A DNA stretch of 64,000 nucleotides from Massilibacillus massiliensis (GCF_900086705.1 NZ_LT575483.1:187166-251165), one strand, 5' to 3'; positions 42,004 through 50,800 are shown, counted from the stretch's first letter. Translations and numbers: made by a program. Notes: generated by a model not told the origin, from the letters alone.

Positions 42004-42648
42004 CTAATAACCTCCAACGTTATACTTCGTTCCAGGTAGCGGATCAAAATAACCAGAAACTAGATTTGCAACATTATCGAAACCTAGAAGATTTTTTTTG
42101 ATCTGTTCATGAATTGTAGACATGAGTTCTGTTTCCTGTGCCATGTTAAACTCATTACCTAGACCTAATCTAATAACGGCATATTCAATTAAAAAGTCAT
42201 CAAAATCATTAGGATACGGTGAAGAATCTTCTAGCCCAACTTCTTTAAAATCACCAACTACAAGGATCCTATAGCTTACTTCTCGGTTTGGAGTTGGATA
42301 AAAGTGAATCGTACTAAGTCCTGTTTGATAATATCCTACCGGTGTTCCTTTTCTATCTAGGTCCTCAATGAGAACCATATTAATAGAATTTATTCGTTCA
42401 TTGTTAATACGTACATCAATAAATTTTGTTGGTATCACATCTAAGTCAATATAATTGTCTCCTGCTTGCAAGGTACCAATGATTGGAGATTCAACCAACA
42501 TCGACGGCCTGTAATCTTTTATCGTTCTACGTAAAAATCGAATACCACCATTAATACAGGTAAGAATTGTTTCATCCTCGTAGCCGATCTCCCTTTCATC
42601 ATGTACAGCTTCACGTATACGTTTAATAATTGTTTCTATTGATAACAT
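42004..42648 (-). CDS. head-tail connector/adaptor protein (P22 gp4 / tail tube A-like)
   Basis: 214 residues from the ATG at 42648 (AAGGTG eight bases before). Begins LSIETIIKRIREAVHDERE and has ILTCINGGIRFLRR and FYPTPNREVSYRILVVGDF, then a helical end (DFDDFLIEYAVIRLG), the plan of connector proteins that bind the portal ring. Follows the capsid gene and its terminator. Confidence 0.7.
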   Translation of the reverse strand: MLSIETIIKRIREAVHDEREIGYEDETILTCINGGIRFLRRTIKDYRPSMLVESPIIGTLQAGDNYIDLDVIPTKFIDVRINNERINSINMVLIEDLDRKGTPVGYYQTGLSTIHFYPTPNREVSYRILVVGDFKEVGLEDSSPYPNDFDDFLIEYAVIRLGLGNEFNMAQETELMSTIHEQIKKNLLGFDNVANLVSGYFDPLPGTKYNVGGY

Positions 42649-42662
42649 CTTTATCACACCTT

Positions 42663-42695
42663 ATAAAAAATGCAGGGAAAAATCCCTGCATTTTT
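42663..42695 (-). terminator. terminator after the capsid gene
   Basis: AAAATGCAGGG and CCCTGCATTTT pair around a short loop, with TTTTTTATAAGG on the minus strand. It begins a few bases after the capsid stop codon and would reduce expression of the tail genes relative to capsid. Confidence 0.85.
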
Positions 42696-42697
42696 GT

Positions 42698-43699
42698 TTA
42701 GTCAGCAATAGCGGAAGTTAAAAGTTGTACAGTTGCAAAATCTGTTTCGTTAAATACCGCTTTTTCAACACCTAAAATTGTATCAACTTCAAAACCGACT
42801 CTTTTATTATAATTGAATTTCTTTTCTTCCCAGTTGGCTTCTTGTGCAACGGCCATAGCTGCCGCTTGTGCGCCTAGTAATAATGAATGCCCAACCGGAG
42901 TTCCATTAGCGCCCGTTTTAGTGATTGCAATGTTTTCATGTTCATGAATAACAATGTCATCATAGATACCTAACGCACCAGAGAAAATCGGATTTTCACT
43001 ACCACGAACACCGGCATTTTCTTGCGCACTAATCCAAACTGGATCGTTTTTCAAGTCACGAGACTGATACGGATGAATAATCATTACCCAATGTTTTTTA
43101 CCATTCACCATGACAGGACGGATCTTAGGATTAGACAATTGAGCAAGACGTTTCGCCTTACCTATCATTGCAGCACTAAACACATCGCCAGCAACAACTG
43201 CGCCTTCTGCTGTTTTACCACCAGCCAAAAGTAGTCTATCTGTTGTAGGATCTTTCGTTAATGCTGCAAAAATCATAGCATCTAACTTTTCTTGCAGCCA
43301 TGTCTGTAGACCAGTTTTGGCAGCCTTTCTTAAATCAATTTGCGTTTTTTGTTCTTCGAATTTCCCTTTTAGCCGAACGGCATGTGCAATTTCATGAACT
43401 TCAACCATAAAATCATGGAATCGTAATTCTTCTTCGTTGCCTTCCACATCAGCATCATCATATACACCTTCACCTGTAAGTTTTAATAGTAAAGGTATAA
43501 TGATCCTGTCTCCAGCTTCTTTCTTTAAATTGGTCAGTTTGTGAATAATGAATTCAGGTCCCTCACCCATGAACTTATTGAAGTAAAGTTCTTTCATTGC
43601 GGCAGTCCATAAATCTTTTGCCCAGGCTTTCTGGATTAAAGAAACTGGTACTGTTGTATCTTTAAAAAGTTGTAAATCGATTTTATAAGCAAGATTCAT
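42698..43699 (-). CDS. major capsid protein, N4-gp56 family
   Basis: 333 residues. Signatures of the N4-gp56 family: VSLIQKAWAKDLWTAAMKEL, then FMGEGPEFIIHKLTNLKKEAG, GDRIIIPLLLKL, HDFMVEVHEIAHAVRLKG and the DDIVIHEH region. The first residues MNLAYKIDLQLF resemble the Prp cleavage motif of bL27 (LNLQFF) and of phage 80alpha capsid; cleavage after Phe12 is predicted, by the Prp-type protease encoded at 48059-48358. Confidence 0.92.
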   Translation of the reverse strand: MNLAYKIDLQLFKDTTVPVSLIQKAWAKDLWTAAMKELYFNKFMGEGPEFIIHKLTNLKKEAGDRIIIPLLLKLTGEGVYDDADVEGNEEELRFHDFMVEVHEIAHAVRLKGKFEEQKTQIDLRKAAKTGLQTWLQEKLDAMIFAALTKDPTTDRLLLAGGKTAEGAVVAGDVFSAAMIGKAKRLAQLSNPKIRPVMVNGKKHWVMIIHPYQSRDLKNDPVWISAQENAGVRGSENPIFSGALGIYDDIVIHEHENIAITKTGANGTPVGHSLLLGAQAAAMAVAQEANWEEKKFNYNKRVGFEVDTILGVEKAVFNETDFATVQLLTSAIAD

Positions 43700-43728
43700 T
43701 TAATATCTATCCTTTCGAATAGAAGGCA

Positions 43729-44925
43729 TTATTTTAGCCCTAAAGCTAAGTCTCGAATATCTTTCGGCAAGTCTTCCCAATTAGTTTCTTGAATCATGCG
43801 TTCAAGATCGGCAATACTTGTACCGCCTTGGGAATTTGCCCCCGATATCTGGCTGACTTTAGGGTGTGCCTCCATTTGTTTAATTTTTTCTTTTGTTTTC
43901 TCTATTTTGTCGACAGGTTGTATAACTGGTTGAACTATCGGAACTTCAGCTGCTGCCTTATCATTACTTTGTTTTTCTCTAAATTTTTGTTGTGCATTTA
44001 TGAAATGATTTTTAACAATCAAAATATCCTGCAGGCTACCTTGCCCTGATTCAGTACGCGAAAAAGCTTCACTTACGGCACGCTGCTCAATCGGTTGCAA
44101 TGAAGAAAAAGCTTCAGTGCAAGCATATTGATAAACATCATTAAAATCGTTTTGTCCTCTTAGGTCATTGACCAAACGATTATATTCATAATTTACTTGC
44201 TGTTGGTCTTGCTGCTTTTGTACATATTCGCGCTGTTGGCGTTCAACCAGGTTGTTTGCTTCCTGTGTTAATCTAACAAGCTCGATGTTATATGCAGCTT
44301 CCCATTCTCTCTTTTTTACCGGATCGGCATAATCAATAGAATTAATGTCTTCATCCGATAAACCAAGATTCTTTTTGGCTCTCTCATATGCAGTTGTCGC
44401 AACCTGCCTAAACAAAGTTTGATCAACTTCTGGCGACTGATTTAAATTGTTATTTGTAACTTGTTGATATGGTGGTTGCTGTACTTGATTTGCAGGCGGC
44501 TGTTGAGGGACCGCTATATTTTGCTGTGCTCTCAATGCATTTAACTCTGCCTGAAGTTTAGCCAGTTCTGCATCCTTTGCTTTTGCTTTGTCGTTGACTT
44601 CCTTAAAACGTTTATACGGGATATGTGCTGGTTCCTGGCCTTCTTCTGCTGATTCTTGATTTTCGGGTTCAACTGTTTCATCATCTACTTGTTTGGTATC
44701 GGTGTCAGCTTCACCGTTTGATGCAGCAGTACCCTCCGTTGATTCTTCTGATTCTTGAACTTCTTCAGTAGTCTGTTCTTCAGATTCAACAGTTTCAGGC
44801 TCATTATTCAATCCAGCTTCTTTCAAAATTGAAAGTGCAATATCTTTATCAACACCTTCTAATTCCGCTGGTATTTCTGGTTCATTATCCGAAAATAGTT
44901 TTAAATCAATAAGCATATTTTGCAT
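43729..44925 (-). CDS. phage scaffold protein
   Basis: 398 residues. Acidic, Q-rich and coiled (HIPYKRFKEVNDKAKAKDAEL, KREWEAAYNIELVRLTQEA), the usual nature of scaffolds, and placed directly upstream of the capsid gene. The start MQNMLIDLKLFSD contains an IDLKLF motif that matches the capsid start and fits Prp cleavage after Phe11. GGAG stands eight bases before the ATG. Confidence 0.82.
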   Translation of the reverse strand: MQNMLIDLKLFSDNEPEIPAELEGVDKDIALSILKEAGLNNEPETVESEEQTTEEVQESEESTEGTAASNGEADTDTKQVDDETVEPENQESAEEGQEPAHIPYKRFKEVNDKAKAKDAELAKLQAELNALRAQQNIAVPQQPPANQVQQPPYQQVTNNNLNQSPEVDQTLFRQVATTAYERAKKNLGLSDEDINSIDYADPVKKREWEAAYNIELVRLTQEANNLVERQQREYVQKQQDQQQVNYEYNRLVNDLRGQNDFNDVYQYACTEAFSSLQPIEQRAVSEAFSRTESGQGSLQDILIVKNHFINAQQKFREKQSNDKAAAEVPIVQPVIQPVDKIEKTKEKIKQMEAHPKVSQISGANSQGGTSIADLERMIQETNWEDLPKDIRDLALGLK

Positions 44926-44989
44926 TTTATATTCTCCTCTTTAACGTCCTTAGACGAATATTACGACCTTATCGTTGTCGGCACGAAAT

Positions 44990-45023
44990 AGAAAAGCACC
45001 TTACTTTAAAAAGCAGGGTGCTT
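44990..45023 (-). terminator. terminator between small acidic gene and scaffold
   Basis: On the minus strand AAGCACCC and GGTGCTT pair around about 15 bases and are followed by TTCTATTT. The stem overlaps the stop codon of gene 45022-45348. Confidence 0.7.
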
Positions 45024-45348
45024 ATTGAGATTCGTATTTTTTTGAAACTTCTTGATACAAGCTATTTAAACATTCGATTGTGCTCACTTCATGCTGATTC
45101 ATCGGAATGGATTGATTTAAAAGATTGTCAGCACTTTTTAAACCTAACTGAATCAGAGTTTTTCTAAATTGAATTAACTCTTCCTCTACCTCATCAGGTA
45201 ATGATTCTTGCTCTACAGCTTCTTCTTTTACTTCTTCAGGAACAACATCTTCTACTTTCTCAGGCTCATTATTTATGTTTTCCTTCGGTTGTTCAGGTTC
45301 AGTTGGAATCAATGTTTCCTCAACTTTGGTTGTTTTTGCTCTTGCCAT
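45022..45348 (-). CDS. small acidic phage protein between portal and scaffold
   Basis: 108 residues. The N-terminal two thirds are highly acidic and rich in E, P and V (EPEKVEDVVPEEVKEEAVEQ); the rest is helical (EELIQFRKTLIQLGLKSADN). GGAGGTGAGAAC is directly before the ATG. May be a portal-associated or head assembly factor; not recognised. Confidence 0.55.
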   Translation of the reverse strand: MARAKTTKVEETLIPTEPEQPKENINNEPEKVEDVVPEEVKEEAVEQESLPDEVEEELIQFRKTLIQLGLKSADNLLNQSIPMNQHEVSTIECLNSLYQEVSKKYESQ

Positions 45349-45360
45349 GTTCTCACCTCC

Positions 45361-47490
45361 TTACATCGTGGCCGGCGCTTGTCCAGCCATTAAACTTTGC
45401 ATAGCCGCCTGTGTCATTTGTTGTGGCTGCGGCGTTAGACTCTCTCCACCTTGCCCCTGCATTGTTTGCAACTGCTGTGCTTGTTGTTGCGTAAGCATTT
45501 GCTGTTGCATTTCTGGCGGTAAATTGCCTTGCTGTTCCCCTTGCGCTAAATGCGGTAAATACATATCCATAAACTTTTTAAGTACTTCATCGGCAACTTG
45601 TTGTGGAAGTAAATTAGCTTTAGCTGCAAGCTGTAATTGAATAGGTAAAGGTAAATCCTTGTAATTAACTGTTTCATTAATCTTAGGCATTGCCTGTTGT
45701 GCTTGAGAAGCCTGTTGCTGTTGCTGCTCTTGCCTTTGGGTCCATCGCTGCTTAATTTCATCTTTGCTTGGAACATCTGATAAATCAAGCAAGATATCAA
45801 ATACCATATCCCCTGGAATACCTAATTTGCTTACTGCATCAACTAAGGACCAGAACTGGCTAATACGCTGTGTTGCCGTCGCAGGAGTATCAGCAATAAC
45901 AATATCAAATTCGCCTTGTGATAAATCATTCAGCGTAGTTTGAATTACACCCTTGATTGGATCATTGACAACTGCAGGTTGATTTACATTAATAAATTGC
46001 TGTTGCCCATTGGTCCCGACAATACGATAACATTTTGCATCGGTATAGTATTGTGGTATCAATCCTTTCCGCCCACGTTTCCCCCAAAGCAAATACGTAA
46101 TTTTCTTCTTGGCCTTACGTAAGTTATCAAAGAGTGGTGCAATTTGCGTAACAGCCTGCTTTTGTTTTAATTCAATAGCACGACCGGAAGAACTGGCCGG
46201 CATATCAGTCCCCATTAAAGCCTCATTGATTCCACTGATTGACGGTATATCTTGTTCAGCTTCAGCAACCGCTTGTAATAAATTGTTTGGCGGATTACTT
46301 GGTTGGATACGTTGTACCCTGCCACCAGTTAAGGCTCCAGGTGCAACTGTTATAATTGCACCCGGCATAGCACCAATATTGCGCACATTGTTTTCCTGCT
46401 CCGGTGTCATTGCACCTTCTTCTTTCATCCAACCGCTATTAGACTGGGTATTTAAAACATGCATGGACTGACTACGTCTCTTATTGATCTCACGTTGCGG
46501 ATCCTTTAAATCTCTAACAACACCAGCTGGCGTATCGTTTTCACCGTAATAATAAGTGACAAAAGGAACAAAAGGAATTTCGCCATGATCATATGGACTG
46601 TTGACATGCTCCAATTCAATTTCACCAAAGAATACACAAACACGAACCTTATCTACTGGAATTGTAATAGGTTTTATAATCGAACCATTTGCAAGCATTT
46701 CAATTTTAAATTCTTTCTTCGGGATTTTACTGCCATCGGCTAACAGATAGAAAGTTTCTCGTTTTCGCTCTTTATACCAGCATTCAACAAGGCGCAACTT
46801 CTTCGTATCCTTCTGATACCAAAGAGGCTCTAAACTTGCATACTCTTGCTCTTCTCTATCATACAAATCAGTCTGCGCTTCTATTTCTTCCGCATGTTCT
46901 TTGTAAATTAACTTTAATTCTTCTTTATCAACCCACTTTGCACGTATGATGAATTTAGCATCAGAAAAATCAATTTTTCTAGCTTCGGGATCCACATAAA
47001 TATTGAATGGACTTTCCCGAATTATTTTTACTTCGCCATCCATCGTGTCGTAATCCCAATCATAACGAACTTCGAACCAGCCTATTCCAGAGATAGCACC
47101 ATCTATAAACACTTGTGATTCGTTATATTCGTAATCACATTCATCCATAATGAACTTTGTAACCCCTTTACGGACATCACATAATTTCTGATCGTCAGGT
47201 GTACGAGGAAGAAAATCTATATCATAGCGATTAAGCCGCTGATAGCCAGATAGAACATTAATCTGTGGTTTGATTTTGTTAATCGTAATTGCTGGCCGTC
47301 CTTGTTCAGCTAGAGCTTCCTTATCCGCCTTACTCCATTGCCCTTGACCAGTTACAAAACTGTAATCTTCCCTTGCTTCTTTTCGCCAATCATTGCTTTT
47401 GTCTACTGCAGCTCTAAACCACTCTCGAAATTTTGTAAGATTTTGATTGCTTCCAATAACGGTTGTTGCTCCTACTGAAAAATAATCCAA
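45361..47490 (-). CDS. portal protein, P22-like
   Basis: 709 residues, close to the P22 portal (725). Contains TKFREWFRAAVDKSNDWRKE, QGRPAITINKIKPQINVLSG, NVLSGYQRLNRYDIDFLPR, RESPFNIYVDPEA and the helical PISGINEALMGTDMP stretch; these match P22-type portals (DUF4055/phage_P22_portal type). The last 130 residues are Gln-rich (QRQEQQQQQASQAQQAMPK; MQQQMLTQQQAQQLQTMQ), like the barrel of P22 portal. It starts with TTG behind GGAGGTGATATA. Confidence 0.88.
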   Translation of the reverse strand: MDYFSVGATTVIGSNQNLTKFREWFRAAVDKSNDWRKEAREDYSFVTGQGQWSKADKEALAEQGRPAITINKIKPQINVLSGYQRLNRYDIDFLPRTPDDQKLCDVRKGVTKFIMDECDYEYNESQVFIDGAISGIGWFEVRYDWDYDTMDGEVKIIRESPFNIYVDPEARKIDFSDAKFIIRAKWVDKEELKLIYKEHAEEIEAQTDLYDREEQEYASLEPLWYQKDTKKLRLVECWYKERKRETFYLLADGSKIPKKEFKIEMLANGSIIKPITIPVDKVRVCVFFGEIELEHVNSPYDHGEIPFVPFVTYYYGENDTPAGVVRDLKDPQREINKRRSQSMHVLNTQSNSGWMKEEGAMTPEQENNVRNIGAMPGAIITVAPGALTGGRVQRIQPSNPPNNLLQAVAEAEQDIPSISGINEALMGTDMPASSSGRAIELKQKQAVTQIAPLFDNLRKAKKKITYLLWGKRGRKGLIPQYYTDAKCYRIVGTNGQQQFINVNQPAVVNDPIKGVIQTTLNDLSQGEFDIVIADTPATATQRISQFWSLVDAVSKLGIPGDMVFDILLDLSDVPSKDEIKQRWTQRQEQQQQQASQAQQAMPKINETVNYKDLPLPIQLQLAAKANLLPQQVADEVLKKFMDMYLPHLAQGEQQGNLPPEMQQQMLTQQQAQQLQTMQGQGGESLTPQPQQMTQAAMQSLMAGQAPATM

Positions 47491-47514
47491 TATATCACCT
47501 CCTTAAAAAAGGGT

Positions 47515-47549
47515 ATAAAAATAGCGACTATGCTTAATTGCTAGTCGCT
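47515..47549 (-). terminator. terminator before the portal gene
   Basis: On the minus strand GCGACTA and TAGTCGC pair around 11 bases, followed by TATTTTTATA. It starts directly after the stop codon of the Tad2-domain gene. Confidence 0.75.
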
Positions 47550-47550
47550 T

Positions 47551-48033
47551 TTATTCTACGATCATCCAATCTTCTGCTAACATGTCAACTTGCGTTGCAT
47601 TCCAACCAATTGTAATAGTTCCATCAGCTGCTTTCATATCAATATGACTTTTAATTTCAATTGTTTGATCACATTCCAAAAGCCGTTCACCGAACAAAGC
47701 TTTAGATGTTTCTGGCTTTAAGTTAACAATCGGAACAATACTTCCACTTGTTAGATACAGAAACATACCTTTACCATTCCACCCTTTGCGGCAAACTCTA
47801 AAACCTTTCTTCAGAGCTTCCACAGCCAGTCCAAAGGTCATGCCATCAGTTTTACGATTGGCTTCTTCAAATATGCCTTTAGGGCTCCAAGATAAATAGC
47901 CATCTTCATACTTTACAAGATAACCTTCCTGATTTTGCGCTGATTGACTTATTTTCCTTTGTAATTTTTCTTCTGCTTCAAATAGATTCATAGGTTTAGC
48001 TTGAACTATTTTCACACCAATATACTTTTCCAT
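47551..48033 (-). CDS. Tad2-domain (DUF2829) protein, candidate anti-Thoeris factor
   Basis: 160 residues from the ATG at 48033. Residues 1-65 are a common phage N-terminal module (MEKYIGVKIVQAKPMNLFEA ... EGYLVKYEDGYLSWSPKGIF). Residues 66-160 are a Tad2/DUF2829 domain: MTFGLAVEALKKGFRVCRKG, GKGMFLYLTSGSIVP, then MKAADGTITIGWNATQVDML and AEDWMIVE. Tad2 proteins sequester the cyclic nucleotide-like signal of Thoeris. The fusion of the two modules and the place among head genes are notable. Function is inferred from the family. Confidence 0.72.
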   Translation of the reverse strand: MEKYIGVKIVQAKPMNLFEAEEKLQRKISQSAQNQEGYLVKYEDGYLSWSPKGIFEEANRKTDGMTFGLAVEALKKGFRVCRKGWNGKGMFLYLTSGSIVPIVNLKPETSKALFGERLLECDQTIEIKSHIDMKAADGTITIGWNATQVDMLAEDWMIVE

Positions 48034-48058
48034 CTCATTCATCCTTCTTTCATAAAAT

Positions 48059-48358
48059 TTAATAAAAACATTGTGGATACTGCTTTCTGATGTTATCCAA
48101 GCCGAGGAACGCAGCTTCAATTATGGCTTGTGTCACTTCGCTTTTTTGACATGTAAATGAGAAATGTCCTTTTTGGCAACACCTGATATTTGTATTTGCA
48201 TCATACTGCTGACACCCAAGCATTGCAGTTTGCACAATAGCAGATACTGCTGAACAAACAATATCATCACCCTTCTTTACATAGTTGGCATGTCCTCTAC
48301 TCCAGAGTCCAATACGATTTTTATCTTCAAAAGGTTTCATCTTTCCAAAACTAATCAA
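48059..48358 (-). CDS. prp: ribosomal-processing cysteine protease Prp homologue (phage morphogenetic protease)
   Basis: 99 residues from a TTG at 48358 (GGAG seven bases before, just after the terminase stop); an ATG at 48340 is an alternative. The catalytic His is in WSRGHANYVKKG and Cys in GDDIVCSAVSAIVQTAMLG; the C-terminal half ends QAIIEAAFLGLDNIRKQYP. Prp removes the N-terminal extension of bL27 in Firmicutes and, in staphylococcal phage 80alpha, cuts scaffold and capsid. Here the phage has its own copy in the position usual for head proteases, and capsid and scaffold start with matching motifs. Confidence 0.88.
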   Translation of the reverse strand: MISFGKMKPFEDKNRIGLWSRGHANYVKKGDDIVCSAVSAIVQTAMLGCQQYDANTNIRCCQKGHFSFTCQKSEVTQAIIEAAFLGLDNIRKQYPQCFY

Positions 48359-48368
48359 TTTACCACTC

Positions 48369-49754
48369 CTAAACCGCCCATGCAGATGGACGTTCCTTTT
48401 CTTTATATCTTGTTTTATCTGATTTTGATTTCTTAGGTGTATCTGGTGTCCAAGGGCGGGATAAGCAAGCGTATCCAAGTTCATCATAAGGATGATCTTC
48501 ACCAGTAGTATCAACTTTTTCAGGATGAATTTTATCATGTGTGAGCATTGGTATTGTTCTAATTGCATGATAACAGGTACTAAAAAAGCGTACAGCAGGT
48601 ATCTGTACGCCATCGGTGTTTGTATGACCAACTAATCTAAGTTTCACTTGTTCAGCCATTTGCTCTCGTCCTTTTTCACATTCCATGAAAGGTATCTTCT
48701 TATGCTTTATTAATGTATTGTTAATTTCCTCTGCAATACTAGGACCCGATGTACCAGTTCTAGCCCAACAAGCATTATCCAAAACACCATAAGATATATT
48801 ATCGTCTCTTTCATATGCTGCAATTTTCTCGGCAACTTGAATAGCTGTTTCTTTTGTACCAACATTCGGTTTACCCCCATAGCCATACAATTCACGATAT
48901 CGCCAAAGATTACCGTCATAATCAACTGCGTACCATCCAACTGAATAAGGATGATAACTCCCCCAGTCCATTGATCTAAAGCGCATCCATCCTTCTGGTA
49001 TCTTAAACGGTTGTACAACATGTAGTGAATCTCGCCACATAGAAAAGAATTGTCCTTCAGCAATACCCCACTCACCAAGTCCAGCAACTTTATAACGTCC
49101 AGGATCATTCTTTTTCATATCTTCAAATACTTGTTTGTCTGCTTCATCTAGAAATTCATTACAAAGATAATTCGTCGTTTTAGCCAATACATTTATATTT
49201 GGTTCATCAAAAAAACGTCTCTTAAGCCAATGTGAAGCCGACCAAGGATTAAAAGTAAGTGTGAATTGTTTAAAATAACCTTCTGGAACTTCACCACGTA
49301 TTGATTCATCAAGGCGATTAAATGTTTCTTCATCTTCTAATTCATACGCTTCTTCAATCCATGCCCAACATAAACAACCATACTCAACCGTTATAGAAGT
49401 AATCTTTAAAGGATCATCAAGACCACGAAAATATATTTTTTGGCCTGTTGGTTTATATGTGATTTCCAGCGGCGATTCTTTTACCTGCCAAAATTCATCT
49501 ACCTGCAATCTATGTATTGCCCATTTTAATTCAGTAAAACAACTATCCTTTAGCGTTCTAAACGTTCTACGCATGACAATGAGGTTAGCTAACGGATATT
49601 GCATCATTTTACTGATATACCAAAGCGCAGTAGTTTTTGATTTCTTACTTGCACGTGAACCTTTACAAACTCGATATCTACCGCGGAAATTCCAGTAGTC
49701 AGCATATCCTTTGCCGACTATTTGTTGTAATGATAACTTATTCTTCGATGTCAT
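48369..49754 (-). CDS. terL: terminase large subunit
   Basis: 461 residues from the ATG at 49754, overlapping the small subunit by 17 bases. ATPase domain: GSRASKKSKTTALWYI (P-loop-like), coupling region MRRTFRTLKDS, Walker B CLCWAWIEEAYEL (IEE); nuclease domain from about 260 with DWGSYHPYSVGW and a late Asp in DHPYDELGYAC. It resembles PBSX-type terminases. It cuts and packages DNA into the head. Confidence 0.92.
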   Translation of the reverse strand: MTSKNKLSLQQIVGKGYADYWNFRGRYRVCKGSRASKKSKTTALWYISKMMQYPLANLIVMRRTFRTLKDSCFTELKWAIHRLQVDEFWQVKESPLEITYKPTGQKIYFRGLDDPLKITSITVEYGCLCWAWIEEAYELEDEETFNRLDESIRGEVPEGYFKQFTLTFNPWSASHWLKRRFFDEPNINVLAKTTNYLCNEFLDEADKQVFEDMKKNDPGRYKVAGLGEWGIAEGQFFSMWRDSLHVVQPFKIPEGWMRFRSMDWGSYHPYSVGWYAVDYDGNLWRYRELYGYGGKPNVGTKETAIQVAEKIAAYERDDNISYGVLDNACWARTGTSGPSIAEEINNTLIKHKKIPFMECEKGREQMAEQVKLRLVGHTNTDGVQIPAVRFFSTCYHAIRTIPMLTHDKIHPEKVDTTGEDHPYDELGYACLSRPWTPDTPKKSKSDKTRYKEKERPSAWAV

Positions 49755-50130
49755 CTGCAATAACCACCGGGATCGCACCGTTGATTTCTTTCTTATCAAT
49801 AAACAGCGCATATCTTTTACCAAGAAGTTCAGCAGCTTTTGTTCGATCCGTTATTGTAGCATCTAAATCGAATTGATCTTTTTCTTCTCCGCGCATAACA
49901 CGAGTAAGGTACTGCAATACTTCTTCACCTTTTGCGATACGTTTGTCGGCTATTTGTTGTAGTCGCTCATCTATATATTGACGCAAGTAAGGTTTATTTA
50001 AGTTCTCATTGGCAATAACCTTTGCTGTCTTCTTACTGTAACCAGCTCTAATCGCCGCTTCTGTCCCATTTCCTAACTCTATATAATAATCAGCAAAAGC
50101 CTGCTGTTTAACCGTCATTTTTTTAACCAC
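49738..50130 (-). CDS. terS: terminase small subunit
   Basis: 130 residues from the GTG at 50130 (AGGTGG five bases before); the ATG at 50118 is also possible. Terminase_2 signature MTVKQQAFADYYIELGNGTE, then AAIRAGYSKKTAKVIANENL and RQYIDERLQQI: a helix-turn-helix DNA-recognition part followed by a coiled oligomerisation helix. It recognises the pac or cos site. Confidence 0.88.
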   Translation of the reverse strand: MVKKMTVKQQAFADYYIELGNGTEAAIRAGYSKKTAKVIANENLNKPYLRQYIDERLQQIADKRIAKGEEVLQYLTRVMRGEEKDQFDLDATITDRTKAAELLGKRYALFIDKKEINGAIPVVIADDIEE

Positions 50131-50416
50131 TTGAACCACCTGCCTTATAAATTTCAGCTAAACAAAGCAAAATATCAATCTCCCTAAATGATTCTGTAAC
50201 TGGTACTTTGACAAAATCATACTTATTAGGATTTTTCTTTTTATCCGGATACAGCTTGTTGTATTCTTTAACATTCATTAAGTGAGATACTTTATTGATC
50301 GTGCATATCTTTTCTAACTTAGAGCTATATACTTGTTCTCTCGAATATAAATATATTTCTCCGCGCATTTCTAAAGCTTTAATCAATTTTCTTATTTTTG
50401 ATGATATATTTTGCAA
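50123..50416 (-). CDS. conserved phage protein upstream of terminase
   Basis: 97 residues. Begins with a basic helix SSKIRKLIKALEMRGEIYLY and has KVSHLMNVKEYNKLYPDKKK, which is found in small phage proteins before terminase genes. Function unknown. The stop codon overlaps the start of the small terminase. Confidence 0.5.
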   Translation of the reverse strand: MQNISSKIRKLIKALEMRGEIYLYSREQVYSSKLEKICTINKVSHLMNVKEYNKLYPDKKKNPNKYDFVKVPVTESFREIDILLCLAEIYKAGGSSG

Positions 50417-50440
50417 TTATCTCACCTACTTTTGCGCATT

Positions 50441-50467
50441 AAAAAAGCACCCCACGTGAGGTGCTGA
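50441..50467 (-). terminator. terminator before the terminase operon
   Basis: On the minus strand AGCACC and GGTGCT pair around TCACGTGG, then TTTTTTA. It lies just after the stop of gene 50471-50800 and would separate early and late transcription unless read through. Confidence 0.8.
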
Positions 50468-50470
50468 ATA

Positions 50471-50800
50471 TTACCATTCCAATGGACCTGTTATTCCTTT
50501 TTTTAATCGATATTCTTCAATTTCTTTTCGCTCTTGTTCACTTAATTTATCCCACACCTTCCCAAGATCTTGATCTGGAATTCCATGTTCATCAAGAAAT
50601 GCCCGGTGACGCAATCCCCAATATTTCTGTCTAATCTCACGTAACTCATAATCTTCTATTTTCGTAAGTTCTTCATTGTTTAAACTTTTTTTATATTGTT
50701 CTTTTTCATTTAAATATTCTCTTTCCGCAACAATCATCTCCTTTTTTATTTGTCCTATCATCTTCGACAAATATTTTCCACATCCTGCATTATTTCTCAT
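50471..50800 (-). CDS. phage protein, helical, unknown
   Basis: 109 residues from an ATG at 50800 that overlaps the end of the previous gene. Charged helical protein (KKEMIVAEREYLNEKEQYKK, DLGKVWDKLSEQERKEIEEY). Not recognised. RBS weak, probably coupled. Confidence 0.5.
   Translation of the reverse strand: MRNNAGCGKYLSKMIGQIKKEMIVAEREYLNEKEQYKKSLNNEELTKIEDYELREIRQKYWGLRHRAFLDEHGIPDQDLGKVWDKLSEQERKEIEEYRLKKGITGPLEW

Noticed and set aside
45201-45640. Plus-strand frames rich in Leu, Cys and Phe opposite the portal end and the acidic gene
   Set aside because: The composition is the complement of Gln- and Glu-rich codons of the real minus-strand genes.
48358-48631. N-terminal extension of the Prp gene to 48631
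   Set aside because: The extra 91 residues overlap the end of the terminase in another frame and have no similarity to Prp, whose normal length fits the TTG at 48358.
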